64,000 nucleotides of DNA from Candidatus Lernaella stagnicola (GTDB lineage Bacteria > Lernaellota > Lernaellaia > Lernaellales > Lernaellaceae). The stretch lies in the NCBI GenBank assembly GCA_030765525.1, contig JAVCCK010000005.1, positions 62,001 to 126,000 on the forward strand, written 5' to 3'. Positions 26,480 to 35,837 of the stretch are shown here, piece after piece. The notes beneath the pieces are model-generated. The model saw only the letters and a program-made list of their open reading frames with translations, was not told the origin of the DNA and made no database searches. Every line of letters starts with the position of its first letter. The first letter of the stretch is position 1. The translations under genes were made by a program, and so were the position numbers.

Positions 26480-27715
26480 GTGCCGGTTTACAGTTACGTA
26501 GCACTCAACGCCAAAGGCAAACAGGTCAAGGGCATCATCGATTCGGATACTGCCAAGGCTGCGCGGGCCAAACTGCGCGCCAAGGGCATTTTCCCGACCG
26601 ATATTAACGAGGTCGAAGCGGAAAAGGGTCTGCGCGGCAAGGGTCTGTCGATGGAAATCGACATCAAGGCCCTGCGCGGTAAGGTGTCGCTGCGTGACCT
26701 GGCCATGACCACGCGACAATTGGCCACGTTGGCCGGCGCGGGGATTCCGCTCGTCGAATCGATCGGCGCCCTGGCCAACCAGACCGAGGACGTGGTGCTG
26801 AAAAAGACGCTGAGCCAGGTGCGTGAGAAGGTCAACGAAGGTTCCAGCTTCGCCAACGCCCTCAAAGATTTTCCGAAGATCTTTTCGCCGCTGTTTATCA
26901 ACATGGTCAACGCGGGGGAGAACTCCGGCACGTTGGACCTGGTGCTGGCCCGCCTGGCTGATTTCGTGGAATCGCAAGTCGAGCTACGACAAAAAGTGCG
27001 CTCGGCGATGATTTACCCGATTCTCATGGCGGTGATCGGCACGGGCATCGTGTCCTACCTGGTCGGTTTCGTCATCCCGAAAATCAGCGTCATTTTCGAA
27101 GGGATGGACAAAACCTTGCCGGCGGTCACCGTGGCGCTTTTAGGCGTCAGCCATATTCTGGGCGGCTACTGGTACATCATCGTGGCGCTCATCGCGCTCG
27201 GGGTTTATCTGTTCCGGCGCTGGCGCAATACCAAGGACGGCCGGCTGGCTTCCGATAAATACCTGTTGCGCCTGCCCATTTTCGGCGGATTGACGCTGAA
27301 GATCGCCGTCAGTCGCTTTGCCCGCACGCTGGCCACGTTACTCAAATCCGGCGTGCCGATCATTATGGCGATGGATATCGTCAAGAGCGTCGTGCAAAAC
27401 CGCGTGCTGGAAGACGCCATCGAAGACGCTCGCGAGCATGTAAAAGAGGGGCAGAGTATCGGCCGGCCGCTGCAGCAAAGCGGCGTTTTTCCGCCGGTGG
27501 TGATTCACATGATCAACGTCGGCGAGTCGACCGGCGAGTTGGAAGACATGCTTTTCCGGGTGGCGGACGCCTACGAATCGGAAGTGGACGCGACGATCAA
27601 CGGGCTGACTTCCATTCTCGAACCTGTCATGCTGCTGATTATGGCCGGCTTCGTCGGCTTTACGGTGTTGGCGATCATGCTGCCGATCATGGATATGACG
27701 TCGGTGTTGCAGTAG
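26480..27715 (+). CDS. gspF: Type II secretion inner-membrane protein GspF
   Basis: A 411-residue platform protein of the GspF/PilC family. It starts MPVYSYVALNAKGKQVKGI, then has two homologous GspF domains (about 75-200 and 280-405), each with TTRQLATLAGAGIPLVESI-like or RFARTLATLLKSGVPIIMA-like helices. Membrane helices lie near 175-195, 225-245 and 380-405. It binds the GspE ATPase and helps assemble the pseudopilus. GTG start. It heads gspF-G-H-I-J-K; the secretin, ATPase and GspC, L and M are not in the window. Confidence 0.95.
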   Translation: MPVYSYVALNAKGKQVKGIIDSDTAKAARAKLRAKGIFPTDINEVEAEKGLRGKGLSMEIDIKALRGKVSLRDLAMTTRQLATLAGAGIPLVESIGALANQTEDVVLKKTLSQVREKVNEGSSFANALKDFPKIFSPLFINMVNAGENSGTLDLVLARLADFVESQVELRQKVRSAMIYPILMAVIGTGIVSYLVGFVIPKISVIFEGMDKTLPAVTVALLGVSHILGGYWYIIVALIALGVYLFRRWRNTKDGRLASDKYLLRLPIFGGLTLKIAVSRFARTLATLLKSGVPIIMAMDIVKSVVQNRVLEDAIEDAREHVKEGQSIGRPLQQSGVFPPVVIHMINVGESTGELEDMLFRVADAYESEVDATINGLTSILEPVMLLIMAGFVGFTVLAIMLPIMDMTSVLQ

Positions 27716-27736
27716 CAAAACAAGGAGACTTTCGAT

Positions 27737-28159
27737 ATGAAACTCGTATCCCGAACCGATGCCCGCCGCGAGCAATGGAGCGCGTTGGCACAGAACAGTC
27801 GCGGCTTCACGCTGCTTGAGGTCATGGTGGTGATCGTGATCATCGGCATCATGGCCAGCCTCGTGGGAATCAACGTGATCAAACGGCTGGAAGAAAGCAG
27901 GATCGAGGCGACGCAGATTCAATTGGCGACCTTCCGCGATGCGCTGGACATGTTCAAAATCGACAACGGCACGTATCCCGACTCCGGCATAGGCCTGGAA
28001 GCGGTGGCGGCCGGCGGCTATCTGCGCGACAACCGGATGCCTCCCGACCCGTGGAATCACCCGTACCTGTACGTTTCGGAAGACGGCTGGACGTACACCG
28101 TTTGGTCGACCGGTCCTGACGGCCGACCCGGGACGGATGACGACGTCTTTGCGAAATAG
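27737..28159 (+). CDS. gspG: Major pseudopilin GspG
   Basis: A 140-residue prepilin-like protein. The GspO cleavage site is SRG/FTLLEVMVV, between Gly 23 and Phe 24, with Glu at +5. The C-terminal calcium-binding loop reads GPDGRPGTDDD. DALDMFKIDNGTYP and GLEAV are typical of GspG. It forms the pseudopilus shaft that pushes folded substrates through the secretin. The leader of 23 residues is longer than usual; no better start is seen. Confidence 0.95.
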   Translation: MKLVSRTDARREQWSALAQNSRGFTLLEVMVVIVIIGIMASLVGINVIKRLEESRIEATQIQLATFRDALDMFKIDNGTYPDSGIGLEAVAAGGYLRDNRMPPDPWNHPYLYVSEDGWTYTVWSTGPDGRPGTDDDVFAK

Positions 28160-28167
28160 GGTTGAGT

Positions 28168-28737
28168 ATGCGGAGACGACGCGCCGGCTTTACGCTTCTT
28201 GAGATCATGATTGTCATCGTGATCATGGGAATGATCGCCGGCATCGCCATCCCACAGATGAACAACCTGTTCCAGGTGAACCTAAAAAGCTCATTGCGCA
28301 AGCTATCGGGCGCGGTTCTTTTTTCCTTCAACCAAGCGGTCATCAAGCAGACGCCGATCCGCCTCAATTTCGATTTGCTCACCGGCGAATATTGGTTGAG
28401 TTACTTGGTCGTCAACGGCCAAACCGGCGAGTTCGTCGCCGTACCCAACGATGTTTTCCAAGGCGATCAACTACCTCCCGGCGTGTCTTTCAAAGACATC
28501 CTTACCCCGCACAGCTTCGAGAAAAAAACCACAGGCGAAGAGTACATCATGTTCTACCCGACCGGCTTCGCCGAACGGACCGTGATTCACGTGGGCACCG
28601 AGCGGGGCGAAGTGTACACGATGGTCATCAAACCACTGACCGGTAAAACCATAGTGTACGACCGGGAAGTCGATTTCATGGATCTCGGCCCCCAATACAG
28701 CGGGAACAACCAGGACTCTGGGGGTTTCGGCCAATAG
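28168..28737 (+). CDS. gspH: Minor pseudopilin GspH
   Basis: A 189-residue protein with a short basic leader RRRRAG/FTLLEIMIV, cleaved after Gly 7, a single hydrophobic helix, then a beta-rich domain. Order in the operon and the VNLKSSLRKLSGAVLFSFNQAV segment fit GspH. The ATG at 28168 is preferred over a TTG 6 nt upstream because AGGG has proper spacing. Part of the pseudopilus tip or regulatory set. Confidence 0.87.
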   Translation: MRRRRAGFTLLEIMIVIVIMGMIAGIAIPQMNNLFQVNLKSSLRKLSGAVLFSFNQAVIKQTPIRLNFDLLTGEYWLSYLVVNGQTGEFVAVPNDVFQGDQLPPGVSFKDILTPHSFEKKTTGEEYIMFYPTGFAERTVIHVGTERGEVYTMVIKPLTGKTIVYDREVDFMDLGPQYSGNNQDSGGFGQ

Positions 28738-28741
28738 GCTC

Positions 28742-29236
28742 ATGAAACAACCACGCCGCCGAACGGGTTTTACCCTTCTGGAAGTCATGGTCGCCATCGC
28801 CATTTTGGCCACGGTGTTGGTTGTGCTGTTGGAAAACCACGGTTCCTCGATGCGCCTTTCACAACGCAGTCGGCAAGTATCGGTCGCCATCAACCTCGCC
28901 AAGGATGTCATGACCGAAATCGAGATTCAGAGTTGGCCCGAACTCGGTGCGGAGACGGGGAATTTCGAGGAAATGTACCCCGGCCTTTACCCCGACTACT
29001 GGTGGGAATCGGTGGTCGAGGAAAACGCGTGGTGGACCTACGTACGCGAGGTGACCGTCCGCGTGCTCTGGCGAAACGGCCTGCAAACGCACAACGTTGA
29101 GATTATCCAGTTTGTCGCCGCGATGGACGTCGAGCAGCAGAACCTCGCCGAGGAAGAATCCTCCGGCGGCGACGACGACACCTCCGGAGACGCCTCCTCC
29201 ACGGGCGGGGCGACCGCCACCGGAGGAGAAGAATGA
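28742..29236 (+). CDS. gspI: Minor pseudopilin GspI with Asp/Thr/Gly-rich tail
   Basis: A 164-residue pseudopilin with cleavage site RTG/FTLLEVMVA at Gly 9. GspI nucleates the GspI-J-K tip complex. The folded part ends near residue 135. After that comes an unusual low-complexity tail of Ser, Gly, Asp, Thr and Ala (SSGGDDDTSGDASS, then TGGATATGGEE). Its stop overlaps the gspJ start (ATGATGG). Confidence 0.87.
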   Translation: MKQPRRRTGFTLLEVMVAIAILATVLVVLLENHGSSMRLSQRSRQVSVAINLAKDVMTEIEIQSWPELGAETGNFEEMYPGLYPDYWWESVVEENAWWTYVREVTVRVLWRNGLQTHNVEIIQFVAAMDVEQQNLAEEESSGGDDDTSGDASSTGGATATGGEE

Positions 29237-30045
29237 TGGCCGCGCGGCGCGCCGGCTTCACGTTGCTCGAGGTGCTGATCGCCATCGCGATTTTGGGGAT
29301 GATTGTCGGCCTGATTTACGGTTCCTTCGCGGCGACGGTGGACTCGAAAGAAAAAATCGAGACGGGTAACGAAATCTACCACGAGGCGCGCTGGGCGATG
29401 AGCAAGCTCGAGGACGACCTGGGCGCCGCGTTCGTCAGCAAAAACCGCAACTCGAAGTCGGTTTTTCTCGGCTTAACCAGTGACGGCCCGGGTGGCATGC
29501 CGATGGACGAGCTGCATTTTGCCAGCTTCAACCACGTGAAATTTAATCCGCAGGCGCGAGAATCCGACCAGGCGGAAGTCAGTTACTTCGTCGCCGAGAA
29601 CCCCGAAACCGGCACGCTGACGCTGTATCGGCGCGAAGACGCCACGCCCGACGAAGACAACACGGCGGGCGGCGAGTTCTACGAATTGTGCGAGCACGTG
29701 CTGGCCTTCGACCTGGCGTACTATGACGGCTTCGAATGGATCGAGGAATGGGATTCGCGTCGTTTCGACGATTCCGCCGAGGGCGACGAGCAGCAAATCG
29801 ACAACCAATCCGACGAGATGGTCAATACGCTGCCCATGGCCGTCGAGGTTCGCTTGTTGGTCGACGGCCCGCTCGATCCAAACGGAAATCCGACGCAGGT
29901 TCCCTTCCACACGAAAATCCGCCTAGTGCTCTCGACTCTCGACCTTTCGTTGATCGACGCGGGCGAAGATGAGGAAGGCGGCAGCGGCGCCAAGGAAACC
30001 GGCGGTACCAGCGCGACCGGCGGCACCAGCGACACGGGAGGTTGA
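29233..30045 (+). CDS. gspJ: Minor pseudopilin GspJ with Thr/Gly-rich tail
   Basis: A 270-residue pseudopilin, cleaved at RRAG/FTLLEVLIA (Gly 8). It has the larger beta domain typical of GspJ, with EARWAMSKLEDDL early and AVEVRLLVDG late. The final 20 residues repeat TGG units (KETGGTSATGG, then TSDTGG), matching the style of the GspI tail. Two ATGs (29233 and 29236) are possible starts; the first overlaps the gspI stop. Confidence 0.87.
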   Translation: MMAARRAGFTLLEVLIAIAILGMIVGLIYGSFAATVDSKEKIETGNEIYHEARWAMSKLEDDLGAAFVSKNRNSKSVFLGLTSDGPGGMPMDELHFASFNHVKFNPQARESDQAEVSYFVAENPETGTLTLYRREDATPDEDNTAGGEFYELCEHVLAFDLAYYDGFEWIEEWDSRRFDDSAEGDEQQIDNQSDEMVNTLPMAVEVRLLVDGPLDPNGNPTQVPFHTKIRLVLSTLDLSLIDAGEDEEGGSGAKETGGTSATGGTSDTGG

Positions 30046-30049
30046 GGGC

Positions 30050-31204
30050 GTGCGAAAACTGATCGCCGGCATGCGGGATAATCGGGGCATCGCGTTGATT
30101 ATCGTGTTGATGGTCATCTCGGTACTGACCATCCTCGTGCTCGATCTGCACCAATCGGTGCGTATCAATTTTTACATCGCCAGCAATTTGATCGAAGGGA
30201 TTAAGGCCTCCTACCTGGCGCGCAGCGGCATTCAGGTCGCCGCCGGCGCGCTGCTTAAGGACGTGCAGGAAAACAACGTCGATAGTTGGCACGAAGACTG
30301 GTACGACTTCCTGGCCAAGGCGGGCATGCCCGGCATTCCCATTGCCGAAGGCGAGATGGTCTTGATGGAGATCCACGACGAATCCGGCCGCTTCAACCTT
30401 AATGGCCTGGTGAACAAACGGGGATCGGTGAATCAGCGAAATCTCGACGTGTTCAAGCAATTGCTGATCGCCGAGGAAATCGAGATCGAGGTCGCCAACG
30501 CCGTGGTTGATTGGATCGACGAGAATAACGAGGCCCTCGGCGGCGGCGGAGTGGAGGACCAGGCGTACGGTTACGGCTCGAACGTCGATGACATGATGTC
30601 CAAGAACTCCCGTTTTGAATCGCTGCAGGAAGTGCGGCTGGTGCACGGCGTCACCGATGAAGTGTGGAGCAAGCTGGAACCGCTGGTTACGATTTACGGC
30701 GATGCCGCGCTGAACCTCAACACAACGAATACCAAGGTGATCAAGGCCGTCATGAAGGCCATCGATGAGAACGCCGACACCACCGTGGCCGATAAGATCG
30801 AGGAATGGCGCCGGCAATCCGGCGGTGAGGAAGGCGAAGGCGGCGAGGACGAAAGCGGTTTCGGTTTCCAGAGCGGCGAAGGCAACGTGTTCAAAGGCAA
30901 GAACATGGCCACGCGCCTGATGGAACTGGGCATGCCGCGCGCCACGGCCCGGAAATTCGTGCGTTACTTCGGTTCGTCCAGCCACTTTTTCCGGGTTACG
31001 GTCACCGCGCTGGTACACGGCGTGCAGAAGAACGCCGTGGGCATTATCTTCCGGCACAAGAAGAAAGTCCGCATCATTTACTACCGCGTCGCGCCGGGGG
31101 TTTCATCGGAGCACATGCGGAAATACAATGAACAAGCTCAATCCGGCAACACGCCCCAACCAGACGCGGGCGGTGGTATGATGAATGCATTGGGGTTTCA
31201 GTAA
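30050..31204 (+). CDS. gspK: Minor pseudopilin GspK
   Basis: A 384-residue protein with cleavage site DNRG/IALIIVLMV (Gly 13). It lacks Glu at +5, as GspK proteins do, consistent with the tip position of the pseudopilus. The alpha-helical insertion typical of GspK is visible: GRFNLNGLVN, VANAVVDWIDENNEA and RFESLQEVRLVHGV. GTG start after GGGAGG; a longer upstream reading overlaps gspJ and is not coding. The last gene of the gsp run; the lytic transglycosylase follows after 82 nt. Confidence 0.93.
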   Translation: MRKLIAGMRDNRGIALIIVLMVISVLTILVLDLHQSVRINFYIASNLIEGIKASYLARSGIQVAAGALLKDVQENNVDSWHEDWYDFLAKAGMPGIPIAEGEMVLMEIHDESGRFNLNGLVNKRGSVNQRNLDVFKQLLIAEEIEIEVANAVVDWIDENNEALGGGGVEDQAYGYGSNVDDMMSKNSRFESLQEVRLVHGVTDEVWSKLEPLVTIYGDAALNLNTTNTKVIKAVMKAIDENADTTVADKIEEWRRQSGGEEGEGGEDESGFGFQSGEGNVFKGKNMATRLMELGMPRATARKFVRYFGSSSHFFRVTVTALVHGVQKNAVGIIFRHKKKVRIIYYRVAPGVSSEHMRKYNEQAQSGNTPQPDAGGGMMNALGFQ

Positions 31205-31286
31205 GCGGCACGTCGTAGGGCAAAGGGGGTAAAAGAAGAACTCGCAGCCGCCGGGCGCATTGAAGGCGTCCCGGAAGAGGATCACG

Positions 31287-33608
31287 ATGCGCCGACTGCC
31301 TTTTGCCCTGCTGATCGTCCTGCTCGTCACGCTGGCCGCATGCGCCCCGCGCCACCAAGATTACGACCCCCTCGCCGACTTGTTCAACGAAGGACGCCCG
31401 GACGCCGCGCCGCAGGACTTCGACGCGCTACGCGCCGCCATCCATCAACTCGCCAACGAGGCGGTGCAATTCAGTAAGGAAGATCAAGAAGAAGAAGCCC
31501 AGGATAAAATCGACCGGGCGAAGGTTCTTATCCTCACTTTTGAGGGCTCCGAGGAGCAGCGCGAGCAACTGGCGGCGGAATACGATTTGCTGCTGGCCTT
31601 GCTCGACGAAATGATCGACCCCGACAGCCGCGCAGGCACCGATGTCTTCCAACTCGTCTTGCCGCCGGAGCCAACCGCCGAGGAAATGGCGCAAGTGGAG
31701 GCGGCGCGCTCGATTCCCAACATGCAGCGCTATCTTCGTTCGTTGCCCAAAAGCGCCCGGCGCCGGGTCGCTCAGCAACTGGCTTATTTCACGCGCACCA
31801 AAAGCGGTCGGCAGTGGTTCCAACGCTCGCTGAACCGCAGCGCCGCATATCGCGCGCATATCAGCGAAGTGCTGGCCCGCTACGAACTGCCCGCCGAACT
31901 GATGGGCGTCGCGCTGATCGAGTCGGGTTTTTCCGAACGCGCCATCAGTCACGCGGGCGCGGCAGGCATGTGGCAGTTCATGCCCGCCACGGCGCGCTAT
32001 TACGGCATGACCCTCGACGGCTGGATCGACCAACGCTACGACTGGACCACCGCCACCGACGCCGCCGCCCGTTACCTACGCGACTCCATGAAAACCTTCA
32101 ACGGCGACATCGAGCTGTCCGTGGCCAGCTACAACACCGGCGCGGGCAACGTAAACAAAGCGATTCGGCGGGCGCGGTCGCAGGACTATTGGAAACTGCG
32201 CCTGCACAGCGAGACCATGGCCTACGTGCCCAAATGGATCGCGGCGATGATCGTCTACTACAACCCCAAGAAGTATGGCTTTCACGTACCGCCCGACGCC
32301 CCGCAGCAGGTCGACACAATCCGCATTCGCGGCGCCATCGAGTTGGGTTCGATCGCCGGCGCGATCGGCGAGCATCCCAAGCAGATTTTTGCACTCAATC
32401 GCGCGTTGATTCGCAAAGCCACGCCGCCGGACCGTCCGTGGGATGTGCGTCTGCCGAAAGGTTCGCGAGAGCAATTGCTGGCCAACCTCGACTCGTTGAT
32501 GCAGAAGGAATCTGTCGTGTGGGTCGCCCACCGGCTGCGCGCGAACGAGTCACTCGGTACGCTAAGCAAGATGTACGGCGTGTCGGTCGAACGCTTGATG
32601 AACGTCAACACCTGGCTCAATGAAAGCCTGCCGAAAGCCGGCGAAGTCATCATGGTGCCGGTGCAGACCGACGACGAAAAAGTGCTGGCCAAGGTCGCCG
32701 AACGGGAACGAGCGGCCACGGCGGCCGCCAAGCGGGCCGCGCCACCCGCGAAACAGGGCACGGTCAAGACCTACAAACCCAAAGCGCGCTCGCTTGCCTA
32801 CAAGGTGCGCCGCCGCGACACGCTTTGGTCGATTTCGCAACGCTACGGCGTGTCCGTCAAAGACCTGCGCGCCTGGAACAAGGGAAAAATCGGGCCGCGG
32901 GACCGCATCACCATCGGTCAGACGTTGACGGTGCGCGTACCTCCCAACGCACCGCAAAGCCCGCCCCGCCGGTATACCGTGCGGCGCGGCGACACCCTCG
33001 GTGAAATCGCCAGGCGACACAAAGTGACCACGAAGCAACTCGCGACCCTCAACGACTTGAGCACGCGCTCGACAATCTACCCCGGCACCGTACTGCAAAT
33101 CCCCGGCAGCGGCAGCGCGCAGCCGTCGACTTACAAAGTGCGAAGCGGCGACACACTTAGCGGCATCGCGGGCAAATTCGGGCTCGGCACCGGCTTGCTG
33201 GCGAAACACAACGGCATGAAAAGCAACGCGACCCTGTACGCGGGGAAAGTGTTGAAAATCCCCGGCGGCGGGAGCCCGGCGGCGGCGCCGCGTATCCACG
33301 TGGTGAAAAAGGGTGACACCTTTTCCAGCATCGCGAGCCGCCAGGGCGTGAACTACCGCTCGTTGGCTGCGTACAACGGCATGAAAACGTCCTCGACGCT
33401 GCATCCGGGTATGAAGTTGAAGATTCCGCCGAAGTCGTGGAAGCCGACCGCCAAGAAAAAGAGTGTTCGCTATAAGGTACGGCCCGGCGATAGCCTGACG
33501 AAAGTCGCCCGCCGCTTCGGGTGCTCGGTGGCCGACTTGGAACGCTGGAACAACATCAAGCGCACGTCGTCGCTGCGCGTCGGCCACGTGCTGGTGATCT
33601 ACAAATGA
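31287..33608 (+). CDS. Lytic transglycosylase lipoprotein with six LysM repeats (MltD-like)
   Basis: A 773-residue lipoprotein with lipobox LAAC (Cys 19). A helical region lies at about 40-170 and a GH23 lytic transglycosylase domain at about 190-330, with catalytic Glu 212 in GVALIESGFSERA and the fold motif GAAGMWQFMPATARYYG. Six LysM peptidoglycan-binding repeats follow from about 415 to the end, with typical cores such as RRGDTLGEIARRH, RSGDTLSGIAGKFG and RPGDSLTKVARRFG. It cleaves peptidoglycan to 1,6-anhydro products. The ATG at 31287 has AGAGGA 5 nt upstream. Downstream of gsp genes it may open the wall for the secretion system. Confidence 0.92.
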   Translation: MRRLPFALLIVLLVTLAACAPRHQDYDPLADLFNEGRPDAAPQDFDALRAAIHQLANEAVQFSKEDQEEEAQDKIDRAKVLILTFEGSEEQREQLAAEYDLLLALLDEMIDPDSRAGTDVFQLVLPPEPTAEEMAQVEAARSIPNMQRYLRSLPKSARRRVAQQLAYFTRTKSGRQWFQRSLNRSAAYRAHISEVLARYELPAELMGVALIESGFSERAISHAGAAGMWQFMPATARYYGMTLDGWIDQRYDWTTATDAAARYLRDSMKTFNGDIELSVASYNTGAGNVNKAIRRARSQDYWKLRLHSETMAYVPKWIAAMIVYYNPKKYGFHVPPDAPQQVDTIRIRGAIELGSIAGAIGEHPKQIFALNRALIRKATPPDRPWDVRLPKGSREQLLANLDSLMQKESVVWVAHRLRANESLGTLSKMYGVSVERLMNVNTWLNESLPKAGEVIMVPVQTDDEKVLAKVAERERAATAAAKRAAPPAKQGTVKTYKPKARSLAYKVRRRDTLWSISQRYGVSVKDLRAWNKGKIGPRDRITIGQTLTVRVPPNAPQSPPRRYTVRRGDTLGEIARRHKVTTKQLATLNDLSTRSTIYPGTVLQIPGSGSAQPSTYKVRSGDTLSGIAGKFGLGTGLLAKHNGMKSNATLYAGKVLKIPGGGSPAAAPRIHVVKKGDTFSSIASRQGVNYRSLAAYNGMKTSSTLHPGMKLKIPPKSWKPTAKKKSVRYKVRPGDSLTKVARRFGCSVADLERWNNIKRTSSLRVGHVLVIYK

Positions 33609-33656
33609 AGCGCGGCGATTGACAAAGGCGCCCGGTTCCCGCATATCGAAAAGCTC

Positions 33657-34499
33657 ATGAAAGACCGAATTTACTTTGGCGACAATCTGCCGCTGCTGAA
33701 AAAGATGCCGAGCGGGTCGGTGAACCTGATCTATATCGATCCGCCTTTCAACACCGGCAAGCAACGAAGTCGTGAAGTGCTCGCCACCGTGCGCGACGAA
33801 AACGGAGACCGCACAGGGTTCGGCGGCCGGCGTTACGCCACGCGTAAGCTGGGTGAAACGAACTTCGGCGACGAGTTCCAAAATTTCGGGACTTTCATCG
33901 CGCCCCGCTTGGAAGAAGCCTACCGCGTGCTGGCCGACAACGGCACGCTGTATTTCCATATCGACTACCGCGAAGTGCACTACTGCAAGGTGCAACTCGA
34001 CGAGATCTTCGGCCGTCGCTGCTTCCTCAACGAGATCATCTGGGCCTACGACTACGGCGGGCGACCCAAAAGACGCTGGCCTCCCAAGCACGACAACATC
34101 CTGGTCTACGTCAAGGATGCGCGGAACTACACGTTCAACACCGAGGACATCGACCGCATTCCCTACATGGCGCCCGGTCTGGTCGGCGAGGAGAAAGCGA
34201 AAAAAGGCAAGCTGCCCACCGATACCTGGTGGCACACGATTGTCGGCACCAACAGCCGCGAAAAAACCGGCTACCCGACCCAAAAACCACAGGGCGTGCT
34301 TCGCCGCATCGTGGCGGCCAGTTCGAATCCGGGCGATCTGGTGATGGATTTCTTCGCCGGCTCGGGGACGACCGGCGCTGTGGCGCAGGAACTTCACCGC
34401 CACTTTCTGCTTATCGACAACAATCCGCAGGCCATCGAGACCATGCGCCGCCGCTTCGCGGACTTCAGCGACATCGAATGGATCGACGCCGAATCCTAG
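33657..34499 (+). CDS. Orphan site-specific DNA methyltransferase (N4/N6, beta-type order)
   Basis: A 280-residue amino-methyltransferase. The catalytic motif IV DPPF is at residues 28-31 (IYIDPPFNTG) and the SAM-binding motif I is near residue 225 (VMDFFAGSGTTG), so motif order is IV then I, as in the beta class. Also present: GTLYFHIDYREVHY and TGYPTQKPQGVL. There is no cognate restriction gene beside it; neighbours are a lytic transglycosylase and an HtrA protease. The ribosome site is weak. It probably methylates adenine or cytosine for regulation or protection; the target site is unknown. Confidence 0.87.
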   Translation: MKDRIYFGDNLPLLKKMPSGSVNLIYIDPPFNTGKQRSREVLATVRDENGDRTGFGGRRYATRKLGETNFGDEFQNFGTFIAPRLEEAYRVLADNGTLYFHIDYREVHYCKVQLDEIFGRRCFLNEIIWAYDYGGRPKRRWPPKHDNILVYVKDARNYTFNTEDIDRIPYMAPGLVGEEKAKKGKLPTDTWWHTIVGTNSREKTGYPTQKPQGVLRRIVAASSNPGDLVMDFFAGSGTTGAVAQELHRHFLLIDNNPQAIETMRRRFADFSDIEWIDAES

Positions 34500-34511
34500 C
34501 GCGACTCCCGC

Positions 34512-35675
34512 CTACTGGCTCGCGGCCACTTTCGGAATCACTCTGATTTGCGTACGCCGGTCGTTGCGAACTACCGTCAACGTAGCCGGTTCGCCGACGC
34601 GGAGCAGCGCGATCATGCGGCCGAGAGCCGTGGCATCGCGCACGGGTTTGCCGTTGACGGCCACCACTACGTCGCCCTTGGCCAGGCCGCCTTTTGCCGC
34701 GGGGCTGCCGGGTTCGACAATATCAACCAGCGCGCCGGTCGCTTCGTCCAGTTGCAGGCGGCGCGCCAGATCGGGCGTGATTTCGTCGATGCCCACGCCG
34801 ATATAAGCCGGTATTACCCGCCCGTGGCGCATCAGATGCGGTACGACGCCTTTGATGAGGTTCGACGGCACGGCAAAGCCGATGCCCTGCCCGCCGGCCA
34901 CAATGGCCGTGTTGACGCCCACGACTTCGCCGTTCAGGTTCAGCAGAGGGCCACCGGAATTGCCGGGATTGATTTGTGCGCTGGTCTGCAGGAAATCCTC
35001 GTAACGTGCTTGCGTTCCTTTGTGCAGCCGGCGGTGCTTGGCGCTGATGAGGCCGTCGGTCAGCGAATGCTGGAGGCCGAAGGGGTTGCCCACGGCCACG
35101 ACGATCTCGCCCACGCGCACCCGATCGCTATCGGCCAGGGGTAGATACGGCAGGGGTTGGTCGTGTTGGATTTTGAGTAGCGCCAGGTCGGCGGCACGGT
35201 TCAACCCGATCACGCTGGCGGATTTGACTTCGCTGGTCTGCCACAGAAAAACCTTAATTTCGTCGGCCATGTTCACCACGTGGGCGTTGGTGATCAGGAA
35301 GCCGTCGGCGCTGATTAGGAAACCGGTGCCCAGCGCCGTGGCCGAGAAGTCCAGATTGGGCGTGCGCATGGTGAACGGGCCCAGCGGCGCGCCGAAGCGG
35401 GTTTTGACTCGCGTTTTCGTAAAGATATTGACGACCGCCGGGTTGACCGATTTCGCGAGCACGATATAGGTCTCGCTGGTCAGCGGAGTGGGTCTCGTCG
35501 ACCGGCCGGCGGCGTCGGTCCAAATGTCTTCCGCGTGTCCCGGCAAGCCCTTGGGCTGCGCGGCGACGGCCTCGGGCGAGCCTGGTTCCGGCCCGATGGA
35601 TCCCATAAAACAAGCGCTCGAGCCTGCGAACAAGAGGATCGATGCCAACAGAATAACGTAACGTAGACGGTTCAT
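34512..35675 (-). CDS. HtrA/DegP-like serine protease lipoprotein with PDZ domain
   Basis: A 387-residue periplasmic protein. A lipobox-like SSAC (Cys 22) follows the signal segment. The trypsin-like domain shows the full triad: His 132 in ITNAHVV, Asp 163 in NRAADLALLKI, Ser 240 in NPGNSGGPLL. One PDZ domain follows (about 285-375; AYIGVGIDEI, GSPAAKGGLAKGDVVVAVNG). HtrA proteases remove damaged envelope proteins. The start at 35675 has GGAG 5 nt upstream; codons further upstream do not look coding. Confidence 0.92.
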   Translation of the reverse strand: MNRLRYVILLASILLFAGSSACFMGSIGPEPGSPEAVAAQPKGLPGHAEDIWTDAAGRSTRPTPLTSETYIVLAKSVNPAVVNIFTKTRVKTRFGAPLGPFTMRTPNLDFSATALGTGFLISADGFLITNAHVVNMADEIKVFLWQTSEVKSASVIGLNRAADLALLKIQHDQPLPYLPLADSDRVRVGEIVVAVGNPFGLQHSLTDGLISAKHRRLHKGTQARYEDFLQTSAQINPGNSGGPLLNLNGEVVGVNTAIVAGGQGIGFAVPSNLIKGVVPHLMRHGRVIPAYIGVGIDEITPDLARRLQLDEATGALVDIVEPGSPAAKGGLAKGDVVVAVNGKPVRDATALGRMIALLRVGEPATLTVVRNDRRTQIRVIPKVAASQ

Positions 35676-35784
35676 AGTTGCTCCGGTTGGGCGGCCAAAG
35701 TTGCCCGAATATAGCACAGCCGGCGCCGTTGACCAGCCGACCTCATCCGCCTCTCCCCCTCCGTGCCGACTTTCCTTTGTTTTT

Positions 35785-35803
35785 GACCGCTTGCGGTCTT
35801 TTT
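35785..35803 (+). terminator. Small hairpin followed by T-run
   Basis: GACCG and CGGTC with a 4-nt loop, followed by TTTTT on the plus strand. No plus-strand gene ends before it, so if it works it would stop stray transcripts antisense to the htrA-like gene. Confidence 0.3.
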
Positions 35804-35808
35804 CTGAC

Positions 35809-35837
35809 TTGACGACACTCGCGCTTTCGCGGAATAT
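35809..35837 (+). promoter_or_regulatory. Candidate promoter for the unknown gene at 35982
   Basis: TTGACG, 17-nt spacer, GAATAT. The -35 box is 5 of 6 and the -10 4 of 6. It would leave a leader of about 140 nt. Confidence 0.35.

Noticed and set aside
32562-34403. A 613-codon minus-strand frame
   Set aside because: It is antisense to the LysM transglycosylase and methyltransferase genes, which both have clear motifs on the plus strand.
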